Of a DNA stretch of 41,598 nt, positions 32,899 through 41,099 are shown piece after piece. The notes under the pieces were generated by a model. That model was not told where the DNA came from, did not search any database, and saw only the letters and a program-made list of their open reading frames with translations. Each line of letters starts with the position of its first letter. Within the stretch, counting starts at the first letter, position 1. The DNA is taken from the NCBI GenBank assembly GCA_020073215.1, contig JAIQFO010000043.1:1-41598 (forward strand). Direction: 5' to 3'. The DNA is from Terriglobia bacterium. Its GTDB lineage: Bacteria > Acidobacteriota > Terriglobia > Terriglobales > Acidobacteriaceae. The translations under genes were made by a program, and so were the position numbers.

Positions 32899-35136
32899 TC
32901 ACTGCTGCGCGAACAGGATGGACGCGTTTGGGTTCGTCTTGTCCACATCCATCATCAGAAAATCTTGGATCGCGCACACCGGACTTGAGTTGGTGCAACC
33001 GGATACGTCAAGAACGTAGATCACGTAATTCTGGGCCGCGGGAGCAGTCAGCGCGATCGTGCCGTTGCCGCTGCTCTGCAGCGTGTAACCTGGGTTTGCT
33101 CCGGCTAGGGCCACGCCCGCTGGGTTGGCAGCATCGTAGAGGGTGCCGTTGACGCACGCGGCGGTGCACGTGCCGGTATTCACCCAGGTAAACAGCAGGT
33201 TGGCCGCAATCGGGTCGACGCCGGAGCTGCCGCTGCTGGTGGTCGTCGCGGCAAACGTGCTGGGGAGCGCCGAAGCGGGGAATCCAAAGGCCGCTTTCCC
33301 CTGCGGAGTCATGGTTCCGGTCATCACCGACGAACTGGATTGATCGAGCAGGAATCCGCGGTTGGCTCCACTGGCATAAAAAATGAAGGGAAGCGGCGGC
33401 ACGACCGTGGTCGCCGTCGGATCGCCCAGCAGGTTGAACGTGTAGCGCCCAAGGGTAGGAGTGCCAGTCGCCGCGTACGTGTAATTGTTGGAGCCGGTTG
33501 CGGGCGGGAATTGGGCGGCGGAGAGAATCGTGCCGGCATTATTCTGATCAAATAGCCCCGAGAAGTTCCCGTTGCCATCGGTCGAGCCGAGGGTGAGGGA
33601 CACATTGGTGCAAGGTGGCGCGGCACAGGTAGCGGTCGGACCCGTCCCCGTGAGCGCAGAGACGGAAGTGCCTTTCAAGGCAGCATTGTTGTAGGTCAGG
33701 GTCGAGTCCTGGAGAACCATTGTTCCCGAAACTGCCGGGTTCAAGCCGGGGTCGGTGGAAATGGCATAGAAAGTCAGGGGAGTTGTCTTACTGGTGTCTC
33801 CGGACGAGATGAAGAAGTCGAAGTCCATGTTTACGGGCGCAGTCAGGCTCAGATGCCATGAGCCGTTGCCATTCGATGAATAGGAGCCCGTGACCGTGCA
33901 GGGAGGAGCGACGCAAACGTTGTTGCTGCTCTGCCCGCTGTCATTCACATCCATCAAGCCGCCGGCAACTTTACCGGCTCCGTCCATCGGAAGCAGGCCG
34001 GCGTAGCCAACGCGGTTCCCGGCGCCGTCGGCACCGGTGAAGCCGAACGCGAAGGTCTGGTCGCCGGTGAAAACCGTGGAAACCTGGGTGGGATCGTAAG
34101 CTTGCGCGATGCCGGAGCCGGTGCCGTGGCCATCGGATTCGATCATCTGGATGTCGCCGGCGCCATCGAGAACGACCTGGTATTGATTGGGATGAACCCC
34201 CGAGGGCAAAGTCAGGCTCAGAGTGCCCGCGTTGTTCGAGTTGTTCTTGTCAGACGAAGTGGGGGTGTAGGAACCTCCGGTAATCGAGTTTTGCGCGAGC
34301 CCGCTCGAAGTGAGTTCGTCTTCGGCGCCGGAGGTGATCGTTCCATTCAAGGCGGTGAAGGTTCCAACCACGGCGGTGGCGTGGTTGCTGCTGTCATAAC
34401 CGGAAAAGCGGAAGGCGTAGGTGCCGCTTACCCGAGATAGGACCGGCGTGGCTTTAGCGACGGTGCAGTTCTTGGGGGTGTTCGTGCAGGCGGTCGGATC
34501 GAGTGTCGCCGCCGCTGATATCCGAACACAGCCACTTGTGTTGCAGTTGTCCTCCGCCGTGTAGTAGGCCAAGCCGGACACATTGGGATCCTGAGTAAAG
34601 TTCGCGCACTTCACCCCGTTCGCCCTGCAGCTCCACACAAAAGTTTGGGTCGCGGCGGCGTCGGGAACGGCCACGGCGGCAAAGGTCTGGGTCAGACCCG
34701 GACCCACGCTCAGCGTGGCGGGCGCGACGTCGGTTGTGACGGCAGCCACGTTCATCGGCAGCGTGCCCGTTTTTGTGGCGTCGGCGGCCAGGGTCGCGGT
34801 GACGGTTAGTCCGGAAACTGGCGTCGCCGGCGCGACGTAGGTTGCGGTTGCCGGGGTAGGCGCCGGGCTGACCGGCGTGAGCGTGCCGCACGCACTGCCC
34901 GAGCAACTGGTGCCGCTCAGGCTCCAGTTCACGGCCGTAGTCTTCGAGTTCGATACCGTGGCTGTGAGCGTTACGGACTCGGTCGGGTAGATCGCGTTGG
35001 GGCTAGTGTCGGCGGGAGAGGTGATGGCAACGTCAATGGTGACCGGAGGGGGAACTGCGCCGTTACCGCCCTTCGCGCAACCGGCGGCCAGTGCCAGACT
35101 CGCCAGCGCCACCGCAAACAGAAAAGTTTTCATCAT
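32899..35136 (-). CDS. Large Ig-like surface lipoprotein
   Basis: 745 residues. Lipoprotein signal with lipobox ALAAGC (Cys at residue 20), then an Ig-like module (VTIDVAITSPADTSPNAIYP, ESVTLTATVSNSKTTAVNWS) followed by repeated beta-rich modules with motifs such as YAFRFSGYDSSNHATAVVGT, FAFGFTGADGAGNRVGYAGL and STDGNGNFSGLFDQNNAG, rich in Gly, Thr, Ser and Asn. Several Cys pairs (CSGSAC, CAAPPC, CVAPPC) look disulfide-bonded. Probable outer-membrane or surface-anchored adhesin; no enzymatic site seen. The frame runs on to 35361, but the lipobox fixes the start at the ATG ending at 35136. Confidence 0.82.
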   Translation of the reverse strand: MMKTFLFAVALASLALAAGCAKGGNGAVPPPVTIDVAITSPADTSPNAIYPTESVTLTATVSNSKTTAVNWSLSGTSCSGSACGTLTPVSPAPTPATATYVAPATPVSGLTVTATLAADATKTGTLPMNVAAVTTDVAPATLSVGPGLTQTFAAVAVPDAAATQTFVWSCRANGVKCANFTQDPNVSGLAYYTAEDNCNTSGCVRISAAATLDPTACTNTPKNCTVAKATPVLSRVSGTYAFRFSGYDSSNHATAVVGTFTALNGTITSGAEDELTSSGLAQNSITGGSYTPTSSDKNNSNNAGTLSLTLPSGVHPNQYQVVLDGAGDIQMIESDGHGTGSGIAQAYDPTQVSTVFTGDQTFAFGFTGADGAGNRVGYAGLLPMDGAGKVAGGLMDVNDSGQSSNNVCVAPPCTVTGSYSSNGNGSWHLSLTAPVNMDFDFFISSGDTSKTTPLTFYAISTDPGLNPAVSGTMVLQDSTLTYNNAALKGTSVSALTGTGPTATCAAPPCTNVSLTLGSTDGNGNFSGLFDQNNAGTILSAAQFPPATGSNNYTYAATGTPTLGRYTFNLLGDPTATTVVPPLPFIFYASGANRGFLLDQSSSSVMTGTMTPQGKAAFGFPASALPSTFAATTTSSGSSGVDPIAANLLFTWVNTGTCTAACVNGTLYDAANPAGVALAGANPGYTLQSSGNGTIALTAPAAQNYVIYVLDVSGCTNSSPVCAIQDFLMMDVDKTNPNASILFAQQ

Positions 35137-35164
35137 GATTGGATCTCGTTGATGCCACTTTTGT

Positions 35165-35300
35165 TGAGCTTGTCCGCAGGCTGCTGAAATCGTTGCTTTT
35201 CGCTGCCCAGCCCCGGAAGGGGCGTCCGATTTCGAAGAACTTTCGGCTGAAACGATGCCCTGATACGGAACCTCAGTTCTTCGCAACGTTGCTCCGGCGG
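35165..35300 (-). repeat. Family-B repeat copy in opposite orientation
   Basis: On the minus strand: GTTCCGTATCAGGGCATCG, TTTCAGCCGAAAG, TTCGAAATCGGACGCCCC, TTCCGGGGCTGGG, then TTTCAGCAGCCTGCGGACA. This is the family-B order with altered but still palindromic stems. It sits just upstream of the lipoprotein start; the rest of 35301-35517 shows no gene. Confidence 0.7.
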
Positions 35301-35517
35301 TTCTCTGCGTTGCGCTTCCACCGTTCTTTGAAGCGTGCTCCGGACTTATGCCGGGTTGCAAGCAGCCGCAAGGCCAAATTGTTATTCAAATCAGCAGGTT
35401 ACAAATGTACCTGAATCCATGGCACTTTGTCTGCGCGAGGAGGGGTCTCGTATGGAGGCTGCGAACGCCGCTTGCGCAAGGAATTGCAACTTTCGGGATG
35501 AGACTGTTGCTGCGAGA

Positions 35518-36561
35518 CTAGAAGTTCGCAGTCCCCAGTGGTGGGCCGATTCGAACTGACTGAGAACTGGGAACTGAGAACTGACTTCGCTTCGCCGTTT
35601 CCAGCAGCGGACGCAACTCGCCGGCGGTGATCCCTAGAGTACCTCCGGAGAAGCCGTCAATGTAGGCGGAGTTGATGCCCACGACTTCGCCGCGGAGGTT
35701 CAGCACCGGCCCACCGCTGCCTCCACGCGCCGTGGGTGCGTCATAGATCAGCTTGTCGCCGGTTACATCGCCGATGTGTCCGAAGGTCGCCGACGGCCGG
35801 ATCAGAGACAGGGCGGCTAACTCACCTGCCGTGTCGGCATTATCCGGATGCGACGAAAGCCGCTCATACACAATCGCCGGCGACTTGGCCACCATCCCCG
35901 TCACTCCCATGGGATACGCCAGCACGCTCACGGCTTCGCCCACCTGCGGCGGCGCCGGGGCCAGGGTCAAGGGGCGAAGTTTCTGGGTGAAGGCGGTTGA
36001 TTCCATGCGCAGCACGGCGAGATCGCCATGAGAGGCTAACGCGGCGGTCTCGAGCTTGACCGCCAAGGGCGAGCCCGGAAAATATGCCTCCAGTGATTCG
36101 AGCACCGGCGTTCCGCCCTGTCGCAAAGCCACGGCAACTTCACGATCGCCGTACCATGGCTCGGCTACATGGCGATTGGTGGCCAGCAGGCCCGGCGCCA
36201 CTACAAACCCCGTGCCTGACACGCGAGCGCGAAAACCCTGGGCGCGTCCGGAGAGATGATAAATCCCATAGATGTAGGCGACTGACTCGCGTGCGTCATT
36301 CACCGCGGAAGTAACTGCGGAAGAGGAAGTCGATTGCTGGCGTTCCAGGTCCGCCATCTGGCGCGAGAGTTGATCGACTTGCTGCTCCAGTCCGGCGGTC
36401 TCCGGGGGCGCGTAGTAGTGGGCCATGGCCAGGGCGCCCAGCAAAGCCACTACGCCCAGCAAACCCTGCACAAACCGCTGCCAGGTCTCAACCACTTCGC
36501 TTTCCGGGCGATTCTCCGGGCTAATCTCTGGACGATCTTCGTTGCGATCAGAATTGAGCAT
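35518..36561 (-). CDS. Membrane-anchored trypsin-like (S1C) serine protease
   Basis: 347 residues. A transmembrane helix at about residues 32-50 (LLGVVALLGALAMAHYYAP) and a short coiled coil (LEQQVDQLSRQMADLERQ) are followed by a protease domain with triad H in LLATNRHVAEP, D in SHGDLAVLRM and S in ARGGSGGPVLNLRGEVVGIN. No PDZ domain follows, unlike DegP/DegS. The last 25 or so residues (SQFSVPSSQSVRIGP) are translated family-E repeat DNA, replacing whatever tail the gene had. Likely envelope quality control or regulated proteolysis; substrate unknown. The initiation region has no strong Shine-Dalgarno. Confidence 0.88.
   Translation of the reverse strand: MLNSDRNEDRPEISPENRPESEVVETWQRFVQGLLGVVALLGALAMAHYYAPPETAGLEQQVDQLSRQMADLERQQSTSSSAVTSAVNDARESVAYIYGIYHLSGRAQGFRARVSGTGFVVAPGLLATNRHVAEPWYGDREVAVALRQGGTPVLESLEAYFPGSPLAVKLETAALASHGDLAVLRMESTAFTQKLRPLTLAPAPPQVGEAVSVLAYPMGVTGMVAKSPAIVYERLSSHPDNADTAGELAALSLIRPSATFGHIGDVTGDKLIYDAPTARGGSGGPVLNLRGEVVGINSAYIDGFSGGTLGITAGELRPLLETAKRSQFSVPSSQSVRIGPPLGTANF
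35556..35584. repeat. Family-E word repeat within the protease 3' end
   Basis: GACTGAGAACTGGGAACTGA, then GAACTGAC: the same words as at 11338-11383. It lies inside the coding region of the trypsin-like protease, encoding its SQFSVPSSQS tail on the other strand. Confidence 0.75.
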
Positions 36562-36733
36562 GAGCGGTCAGGCCCGGCCAGGAGGGAGATTTCCGGGTAG
36601 CAGGCTTTATCCTGACGTATTCGGAGGGGAGCGTGTAGGGTACAGAAGTCGGTGTGGCTAAAGGCCTAAGGTAACTGGGGAAACAACAGTACCCAGTATT
36701 CAGAACCCAGTCTCAGTTTGACAGGACTTGGTT

Positions 36734-37093
36734 CTACACCCGCTCCAGTTCGTGCAATGTCCGTTCGTTCTCTACGTTGCCAGTGTTCAGGGTGGTGGCT
36801 GGCTCGAACAGCAGGATCCAGCATTCTTCTTCCGCCACTGGGCGGTGTTCGACTCCGCGCGGCACCACTATGAACTCGCCCTCTTCGACCCATTCCTGGC
36901 GGTCGCGGAAGTCCATGCGGAAGCGGCCTTTCACTACCAGGAACATTTCGTCTTCGCGCTCGTGATGGTGAAAGACGAACTCGCCTTTCAGCTTGTCGAG
37001 CTTTACGCATTGACCGTTGAGTTCGGCGGCGATGTATGGCTTCCAGTATTCGGTGATCTTGGCGAATTTCTCGGCGATGTTGATTTTCGACAC
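36734..37093 (-). CDS. Small single-domain cupin protein
   Basis: 119 residues forming one cupin beta-barrel. Motif 1 is FHHHEREDEMFLVVKGRFRM (metal-binding His, His and Glu); motif 2 is VEEGEFIVVPRGVEHRPVAE (third His). N-terminal VSKINIAEKFAKITEYWKP matches the family of small cupins often annotated as mannose-6-phosphate isomerase-like. Enzymatic activity cannot be assigned. The start GTG 37093 is chosen because GGAGG lies seven bases upstream; the longer frame to 37249 translates repeat DNA. Confidence 0.88.
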   Translation of the reverse strand: MSKINIAEKFAKITEYWKPYIAAELNGQCVKLDKLKGEFVFHHHEREDEMFLVVKGRFRMDFRDRQEWVEEGEFIVVPRGVEHRPVAEEECWILLFEPATTLNTGNVENERTLHELERV

Positions 37094-37185
37094 TGGGACC
37101 TCCGCTGGTGATGCTGTTTCAGATTCAGTTTTGAGTGCGCGGGTCGCAAAGAAATCCAGGCGCTTTCGATGACAAGCGAAACCCT

Positions 37186-37232
37186 GCCGAGCTTCGCTCG
37201 GGTTGGACGGGCGAGGACGCCCGTCCCCACAC
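37186..37232. repeat. Family-D repeat, second copy
   Basis: GCCGAGCTTCGCTCGGGTTG then GACGGGCGAGGACGCCCGTC and CCCACAC: differs from 32834-32879 by three changes. Located between the cupin start and the terminator that ends the next gene. Confidence 0.75.
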
Positions 37233-37253
37233 AAACAGCCCTTCCCCACACAA

Positions 37254-37286
37254 ACAAAAGAAAAGCCGCCAGCTTGGGCTGACGGC
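37254..37286 (-). terminator. Intrinsic terminator of the 37316-38308 gene
   Basis: On the minus strand GCCGTCAGC-CCAA-GCTGGCGGC (9-bp stem, one G-U) followed by TTTTCTTTTG. It starts 30 bases after the stop of the secreted-protein gene. The same stem occurs at 41577-41598. Confidence 0.85.
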
Positions 37287-37315
37287 TTAATGCTTAGTGC
37301 TGGCCTTACGGCTCT

Positions 37316-38308
37316 TTAGAATCCTGTCACGCCCGCGCTTGGGTGGCCGCCTCGCAGCGTTACCCTCACACCGCGCTGGCTGTTCACGCGAGTCGTCGTC
37401 GACCAGTCCACTTCGTCGGTGCTAATCACGCCGCTGCCGCCACTGGCCAGTTCGTAGTTGATGCGGCCCTCTTGATAGGTGTAGTTGCCCACCTGCAGGA
37501 GCATGCCACTCTTCAGCACAAACACGGGTACTCCCGCTGCCGCTCCGCCGCCGCCCACCGCATCTTTCGAAATGTAGCTGGCGTAGGTGACCTGCGGAAT
37601 CTCCTCTGCCGTTGACGGCTCGCTGGCTGCGGGCCTTACCTCGCGCACTGCCAACTGGGGCATGGCATTGTTGTCGCTGGAGTCATAAGCGGGCCCGCGA
37701 TTGTAAGACTCGTTCTGCGGCCGCGGACCGCCAAAGAAGTGCCAGTCCGGCCCATTGGTCGCCTGCACCTGCGGGATCTGCACATCGTCCATCAGGCGGA
37801 GCGTGAGCATGCTCTCGCCCTTGAGCGTAGGACGCGGCCCGCGCGCCGGCAGCATGATTACTTTCCACGGCCAGAGCGGCGGCAGCAGCCATTCCACGAT
37901 GTCGCGCCTGGGGTGTCCTTTGCCCCGGATGTCGCCCTCCTTATTGACCTTGTAGCCGCGGGTTGCGATCACCTTGGCATCGAGAGGCAGATCGCCGTTC
38001 GGCAATCCAATGCGATCGAACATTATCTTCATGTTGCCCTTGCCCCAGAAATGGCCGGGGTCCTGGGCCGACTCGAGATGCCCTACCAGGTAGCTGCCGC
38101 GCGGGAACGCCTGCTGGCCGAATTCGGTGATCGAGTGCAGGTGACAGAGCACAGGGTCTCCCACGGCCACGGTCGAAGGAGAGAAGTTCGGTTCATTCAT
38201 GGTGCACTGCAGAAGGGTACCGGCGGGCAGGACCATTTCCCGCGCACTGGCACTCAGGGTCAAAGCTAGAAGGGACACTGCAAGGACTACAAACCAGCTG
38301 GACTTCAT
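37316..38308 (-). CDS. Secreted protein of unknown function
   Basis: 330 residues, signal peptide SWFVVLAVSLLALTLSASA. Conserved-looking N-terminal block MVLPAGTLLQCTMNEPNFSP, then TVAVGDPVLCHLHSITEFGQ and FPRGSYLVGHLESAQDPGHF, reminiscent of the periplasmic part of TrbI/VirB10-like or pilus-assembly beta domains, but this resemblance is weak. The middle contains IVEWLLPPLWPWKVIMLPAR; the C-terminal part has VFVLKSGMLLQVGNYTYQEG. I do not recognise a named family. GAGGTG precedes the ATG at 38308; a longer frame to 38398 is unlikely. A terminator follows. Confidence 0.8.
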   Translation of the reverse strand: MKSSWFVVLAVSLLALTLSASAREMVLPAGTLLQCTMNEPNFSPSTVAVGDPVLCHLHSITEFGQQAFPRGSYLVGHLESAQDPGHFWGKGNMKIMFDRIGLPNGDLPLDAKVIATRGYKVNKEGDIRGKGHPRRDIVEWLLPPLWPWKVIMLPARGPRPTLKGESMLTLRLMDDVQIPQVQATNGPDWHFFGGPRPQNESYNRGPAYDSSDNNAMPQLAVREVRPAASEPSTAEEIPQVTYASYISKDAVGGGGAAAGVPVFVLKSGMLLQVGNYTYQEGRINYELASGGSGVISTDEVDWSTTTRVNSQRGVRVTLRGGHPSAGVTGF

Positions 38309-38469
38309 GACGCACCTCGGTCTCACGCCCCTGGATTTTAGGTTCGTAAATTCCCAAGCAATTGCGATGAGCTGCCCCGAGTGAGTGAAGTTAACCACAA
38401 GTCTGGGTGGCGGTCAACCGAACTCTCGGGATCAAAGTGTGTCTTTTTTACAGCAGGGGTCGCTGGGAA

Positions 38470-39126
38470 CTAGACAATCGCGAATGCCCGTACCGGAAAC
38501 GTCCCAAAACCTTTCACCTTTACCGGTACCGCGAAGAACCTGAAGTCCGCCAGCGGAAGCGCTGCCAGGTTTGTCATGTGCTCGACAATCGGAATTTCAT
38601 CTTTCAGAAGGATGCTGTGAACCGGCCGCCGCAAATCTTGAACATCATCGATGTTGTGCGAATCGATGCCCACCAGCGCCGCTCCAGAGTCGGCCAGAAA
38701 CCGCGCCGCATCCTCGGTCAGGAAAGGATGCCCCTCGTAATACTGCGGCGTGTTCCAGTGCCGCGACCATCCCGTTTCGATGAGCACGGCCTTGCCAGAC
38801 AGGTCCCCGCCGCTTGGAAAACACGAGACATCGATCGCCTCCTTGTGCCGGGCAGATATTTTGATCGCGGGAAGGTTGGCCAGCTTTTGCAGGTCGAGCT
38901 GCGACAGATCCTTGCCGTTCGCGTAACGGTGAAAGGGAGAATCCAGATAGGTGCCGGTATTCGCCACCATTTCGATCCTGCCGATCTGAAATTCGGTTTC
39001 GGGGGCATAGTGCTTCCGCGAAGCTTCGCGGCTCAGGAAGTCGCAGATGATGGGCGCGGGCAGGCCTTTGTAGGTTACGAGGCCGTGTTCAACGGTATGG
39101 CTCAGGTCGATCAGGCGGAAAGACAT
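38470..39126 (-). CDS. Cyclase-family protein (kynurenine formamidase-like) with altered metal motif
   Basis: 218 residues of the cyclase / KynB metal-dependent hydrolase family: starts SFRLIDLSHTVEHGL, has LIETGWSRHW and LVGIDSHNIDDV, and LKDEIPIVEHMTNLAAL near the end. The usual metal motif HxGTHxDxPxH reads NTGTYLDSPFH here, so two of the three histidines are Asn and Tyr while Asp and the last His remain. This is either a subfamily with different metal geometry or a non-canonical enzyme. The frame begins at 39228, but family alignment supports the ATG at 39126. Substrate unknown. Confidence 0.85.
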   Translation of the reverse strand: MSFRLIDLSHTVEHGLVTYKGLPAPIICDFLSREASRKHYAPETEFQIGRIEMVANTGTYLDSPFHRYANGKDLSQLDLQKLANLPAIKISARHKEAIDVSCFPSGGDLSGKAVLIETGWSRHWNTPQYYEGHPFLTEDAARFLADSGAALVGIDSHNIDDVQDLRRPVHSILLKDEIPIVEHMTNLAALPLADFRFFAVPVKVKGFGTFPVRAFAIV

Positions 39127-39177
39127 GGGCTTGAGGATATTCTGGCACAGGCGGAATGTCAGGATGAATCGTCGAAG

Positions 39178-39222
39178 CCTTGCTCGGCGGGGCAGGCAGG
39201 AATGCCCGCCCCACACGAGTAG
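39178..39222. repeat. Family-D-like repeat
   Basis: GCCTTGCTCGGCGGGGCAGG, CAGGAATGCCCGCCCCACAC: same plan as family D (Cys-Gly-rich hairpin followed by CCCCACAC) with different bases. It lies between the cyclase start and the DinB stop. Confidence 0.5.
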
Positions 39223-39240
39223 CCCCACATGGTTCCTGCC

Positions 39241-39750
39241 TCACGCTGCGATCTTGCCTTCGTCGGCAGACGGGCCGTAGATGGCGGGTACCGACGCGTT
39301 GTTCAAGCGGAGGTAGACCGTCATCTGGCCGCGATGATGCGCGAGGTGGTTGAACACGTCGGCGATCATGACATGCCGTGGAGCCTGCTGCATGAGGTGC
39401 CCTCCGGCGAGCAGCTTCCAGTCTTTCATCAGATGGTCATCGGTGGTGTTGCCGAGGGCCTTGCGGCACTTGGCGACTGCGTCGTCGAGCGCGGCGGTCA
39501 GCTCCCTGCGGGTCTGTGGCAGCTGCGGGCGAGGACGGCCTCCCGGGGGATTGATGTCGAGTTCCTCTGAGTTGATGATGATGTCGATCCAGGACGGCAT
39601 GGTGGCGCACAGATTGGCCAGCGCGCCGAGCGGCATGGATCGCTCATGCGGAGCCCAGTCATTGCGTCCTTCGGGGACCCGCTCGAGAGTTTGGCGCGTG
39701 CCGGGGATTTCGCGTTCAAGTTCAGCCAGAAACAGCTCGGTCAGCTTCAT
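39241..39750 (-). CDS. DinB/DfsB-like four-helix protein
   Basis: 169 residues of the DinB superfamily (metal-binding four-helix bundle, related to bacillithiol transferases and mycothiol-dependent enzymes). KLTELFLAELEREIPGTRQT opens; NHLAHHRGQMTVYLRLNNA near the C-terminus carries the HxxxH metal pair; the other His is in RNDWAPHERSM. The ATG at 39750 is preceded by AGGAG. Divergent from a WYL regulator, with a perfect palindrome in the shared promoter region, so it is probably that regulator's target. Confidence 0.9.
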   Translation of the reverse strand: MKLTELFLAELEREIPGTRQTLERVPEGRNDWAPHERSMPLGALANLCATMPSWIDIIINSEELDINPPGGRPRPQLPQTRRELTAALDDAVAKCRKALGNTTDDHLMKDWKLLAGGHLMQQAPRHVMIADVFNHLAHHRGQMTVYLRLNNASVPAIYGPSADEGKIAA

Positions 39751-39807
39751 CGGTTTCTCCTGTGAGGGCTGGTCGCCCGTCAGTCGAAGGCAGAATACGG
39801 GTGCATA

Positions 39808-39826
39808 TATGACACAGCATGTCATA
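39808..39826. promoter_or_regulatory. Palindromic operator candidate between dinB-like gene and WYL regulator
   Basis: TATGACA (39808-39814) and TGTCATA (39820-39826) are exact reverse complements separated by CAGCA. The site lies 58 bases upstream of the DinB ATG and 29 bases upstream of the regulator GTG, in an AT-rich stretch unlike its surroundings. Two-fold symmetry fits a dimeric regulator controlling both genes. Confidence 0.6.
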
Positions 39827-39854
39827 ATTAAAAGAATATATTTTCGAGGTGACC

Positions 39855-40804
39855 GTGCGAGCGGACCGTCTGCTGTCAGCGTTGTTATTGTTACAGGCCC
39901 ACCGGCGCCTGAGCGGGCGCGAACTGGCCGAGCGGCTGGAGTGTCGGCGCGGACGGTGCACCGCGACATGGAAGCCTTGAGCGCTTCGGGTGTGCCGGTG
40001 TATGCGCTGCGTGGGGCGCAGGGCGGGTGGCAACTGGACGAAGGCTGGCGGACGCAGGTCCCGGGGCTGGATGAGGTCGAACTGCGGGCGCTGCTCATGG
40101 CGCAGCCTAGGGTGATTGGGGATTCGCGGCTGGCGGCCGCCGCCGAACGGGCGCTGGGCAAGCTGATGGCGGCGATGCCGGGCGGCATGCGTGAGCAGGC
40201 AGCCTCGATACGGCAGCGTCTCTATGTGGATACGACCGGGTGGCGCGGGACCAGCGAAGACGTGGGGCTGCTGCCGGTGGTACAGGAGGCGGTTTCGCGG
40301 GATCGCAAGCTGCGGATCAACTATCGCAAGCCGGGCGGGGAACAGTCGGTGCGCGTCGTCGATCCACTGGGATTGGTGGCCAAAGGCAGTACCTGGTACC
40401 TGGTGGCGCAGACGGCGAAAGGCCTGCGGACGTTTCGCGTTTCGAGAATCGAGGCGGCGCGGGTTCTGGAGAAGCCCTGTGAGCGTCCGGCGCACTTCGA
40501 TCTGGGCGAGTATTGGCGGGCCTCGACCGAGCGGTTTCTCGAGGGATGGCAGAAGGTGGAGGTGACGTTGCGGCTGTCGGCGCGCGCGGCGTCGAACATT
40601 CGGCGTTGGCGGCTGGTGCTGGAAGAGATGGGAAGCGCCGATGGGTGGGACACGCTGCGGGTACAGTTCGATCATCCGGAGGAAGCCGTGTTTGTGGTGC
40701 TGGGGATGGGAGCGCGAGCGGAGGTGCTGGCGCCGGAGACCGTGCGCGAGCGGGTTGCGCAGGAGATTCGCGGGATGGCGGAGAGGATGAGAGTCCAGGC
40801 CTAG
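39855..40804 (+). pseudogene. WYL-domain transcriptional regulator (YafY-like), interrupted by a one-base deletion
   Basis: About 316 residues if repaired. From GTG 39855 (GAGGT five bases upstream) the frame reads MRADRLLSALLLLQAHRRLS and GRELAERLE, an HTH_11 winged helix; at 39939-39941 GAGTGTCGG should read GAG-GTG-TCG, one G missing. In the shifted frame it continues VSARTVHRDMEALSASGVPV and GAQGGWQLDEGW. The WYL domain (LRINYRKPGGEQ, VDPLGLVAKGSTWYLVAQT, FRVSRIEAARVL) and a WCX-type C-terminal domain (to TAG 40804) follow. Only the first helix-turn-helix is separated from the rest. Divergent from the DinB gene. Confidence 0.85.
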
Positions 40805-40856
40805 AGAAGGCGGCACCAAGAAGTGGATGGCGGAGGTCGGGCGGAGCGGAGGATCG

Positions 40857-41099
40857 GTGAAAAGTGCGGCCAAGAAGCGGGCGGCTCGGGTGAATGGGTT
40901 GAAGGGCGCAAGGCCGCGGCGGAAGGAAGTTGCGGCGGGGATTAGGGAACTGGACTCGATGAACCCACACGTTCCCAACAAGAACGTGGATGTGTGGCGT
41001 ACCCGGCTAACCCGCCACCTGTTTGAGATCTTGGAGAGCTTTTTGTCCGTGCAACCAGCGGAACACAAAAAATCCATGAACTCCGAATGCCCATATTGA
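40857..41099 (+). CDS. Possible small basic protein
   Basis: 80 residues from GTG 40857, which has a fine GGAGG (40848-40852) four bases upstream. The N-terminal third is very basic (KSAAKKRAARVNGLKGARPR) and resembles the A-x-N-G-x-K-G-x-R-P tails seen on some DNA-binding proteins. The second half overlaps the convergent membrane-protein gene by 93 bases, which argues against it. An in-frame ATG lies at 40827. Real gene or chance: unresolved. Confidence 0.3.
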   Translation: MKSAAKKRAARVNGLKGARPRRKEVAAGIRELDSMNPHVPNKNVDVWRTRLTRHLFEILESFLSVQPAEHKKSMNSECPY

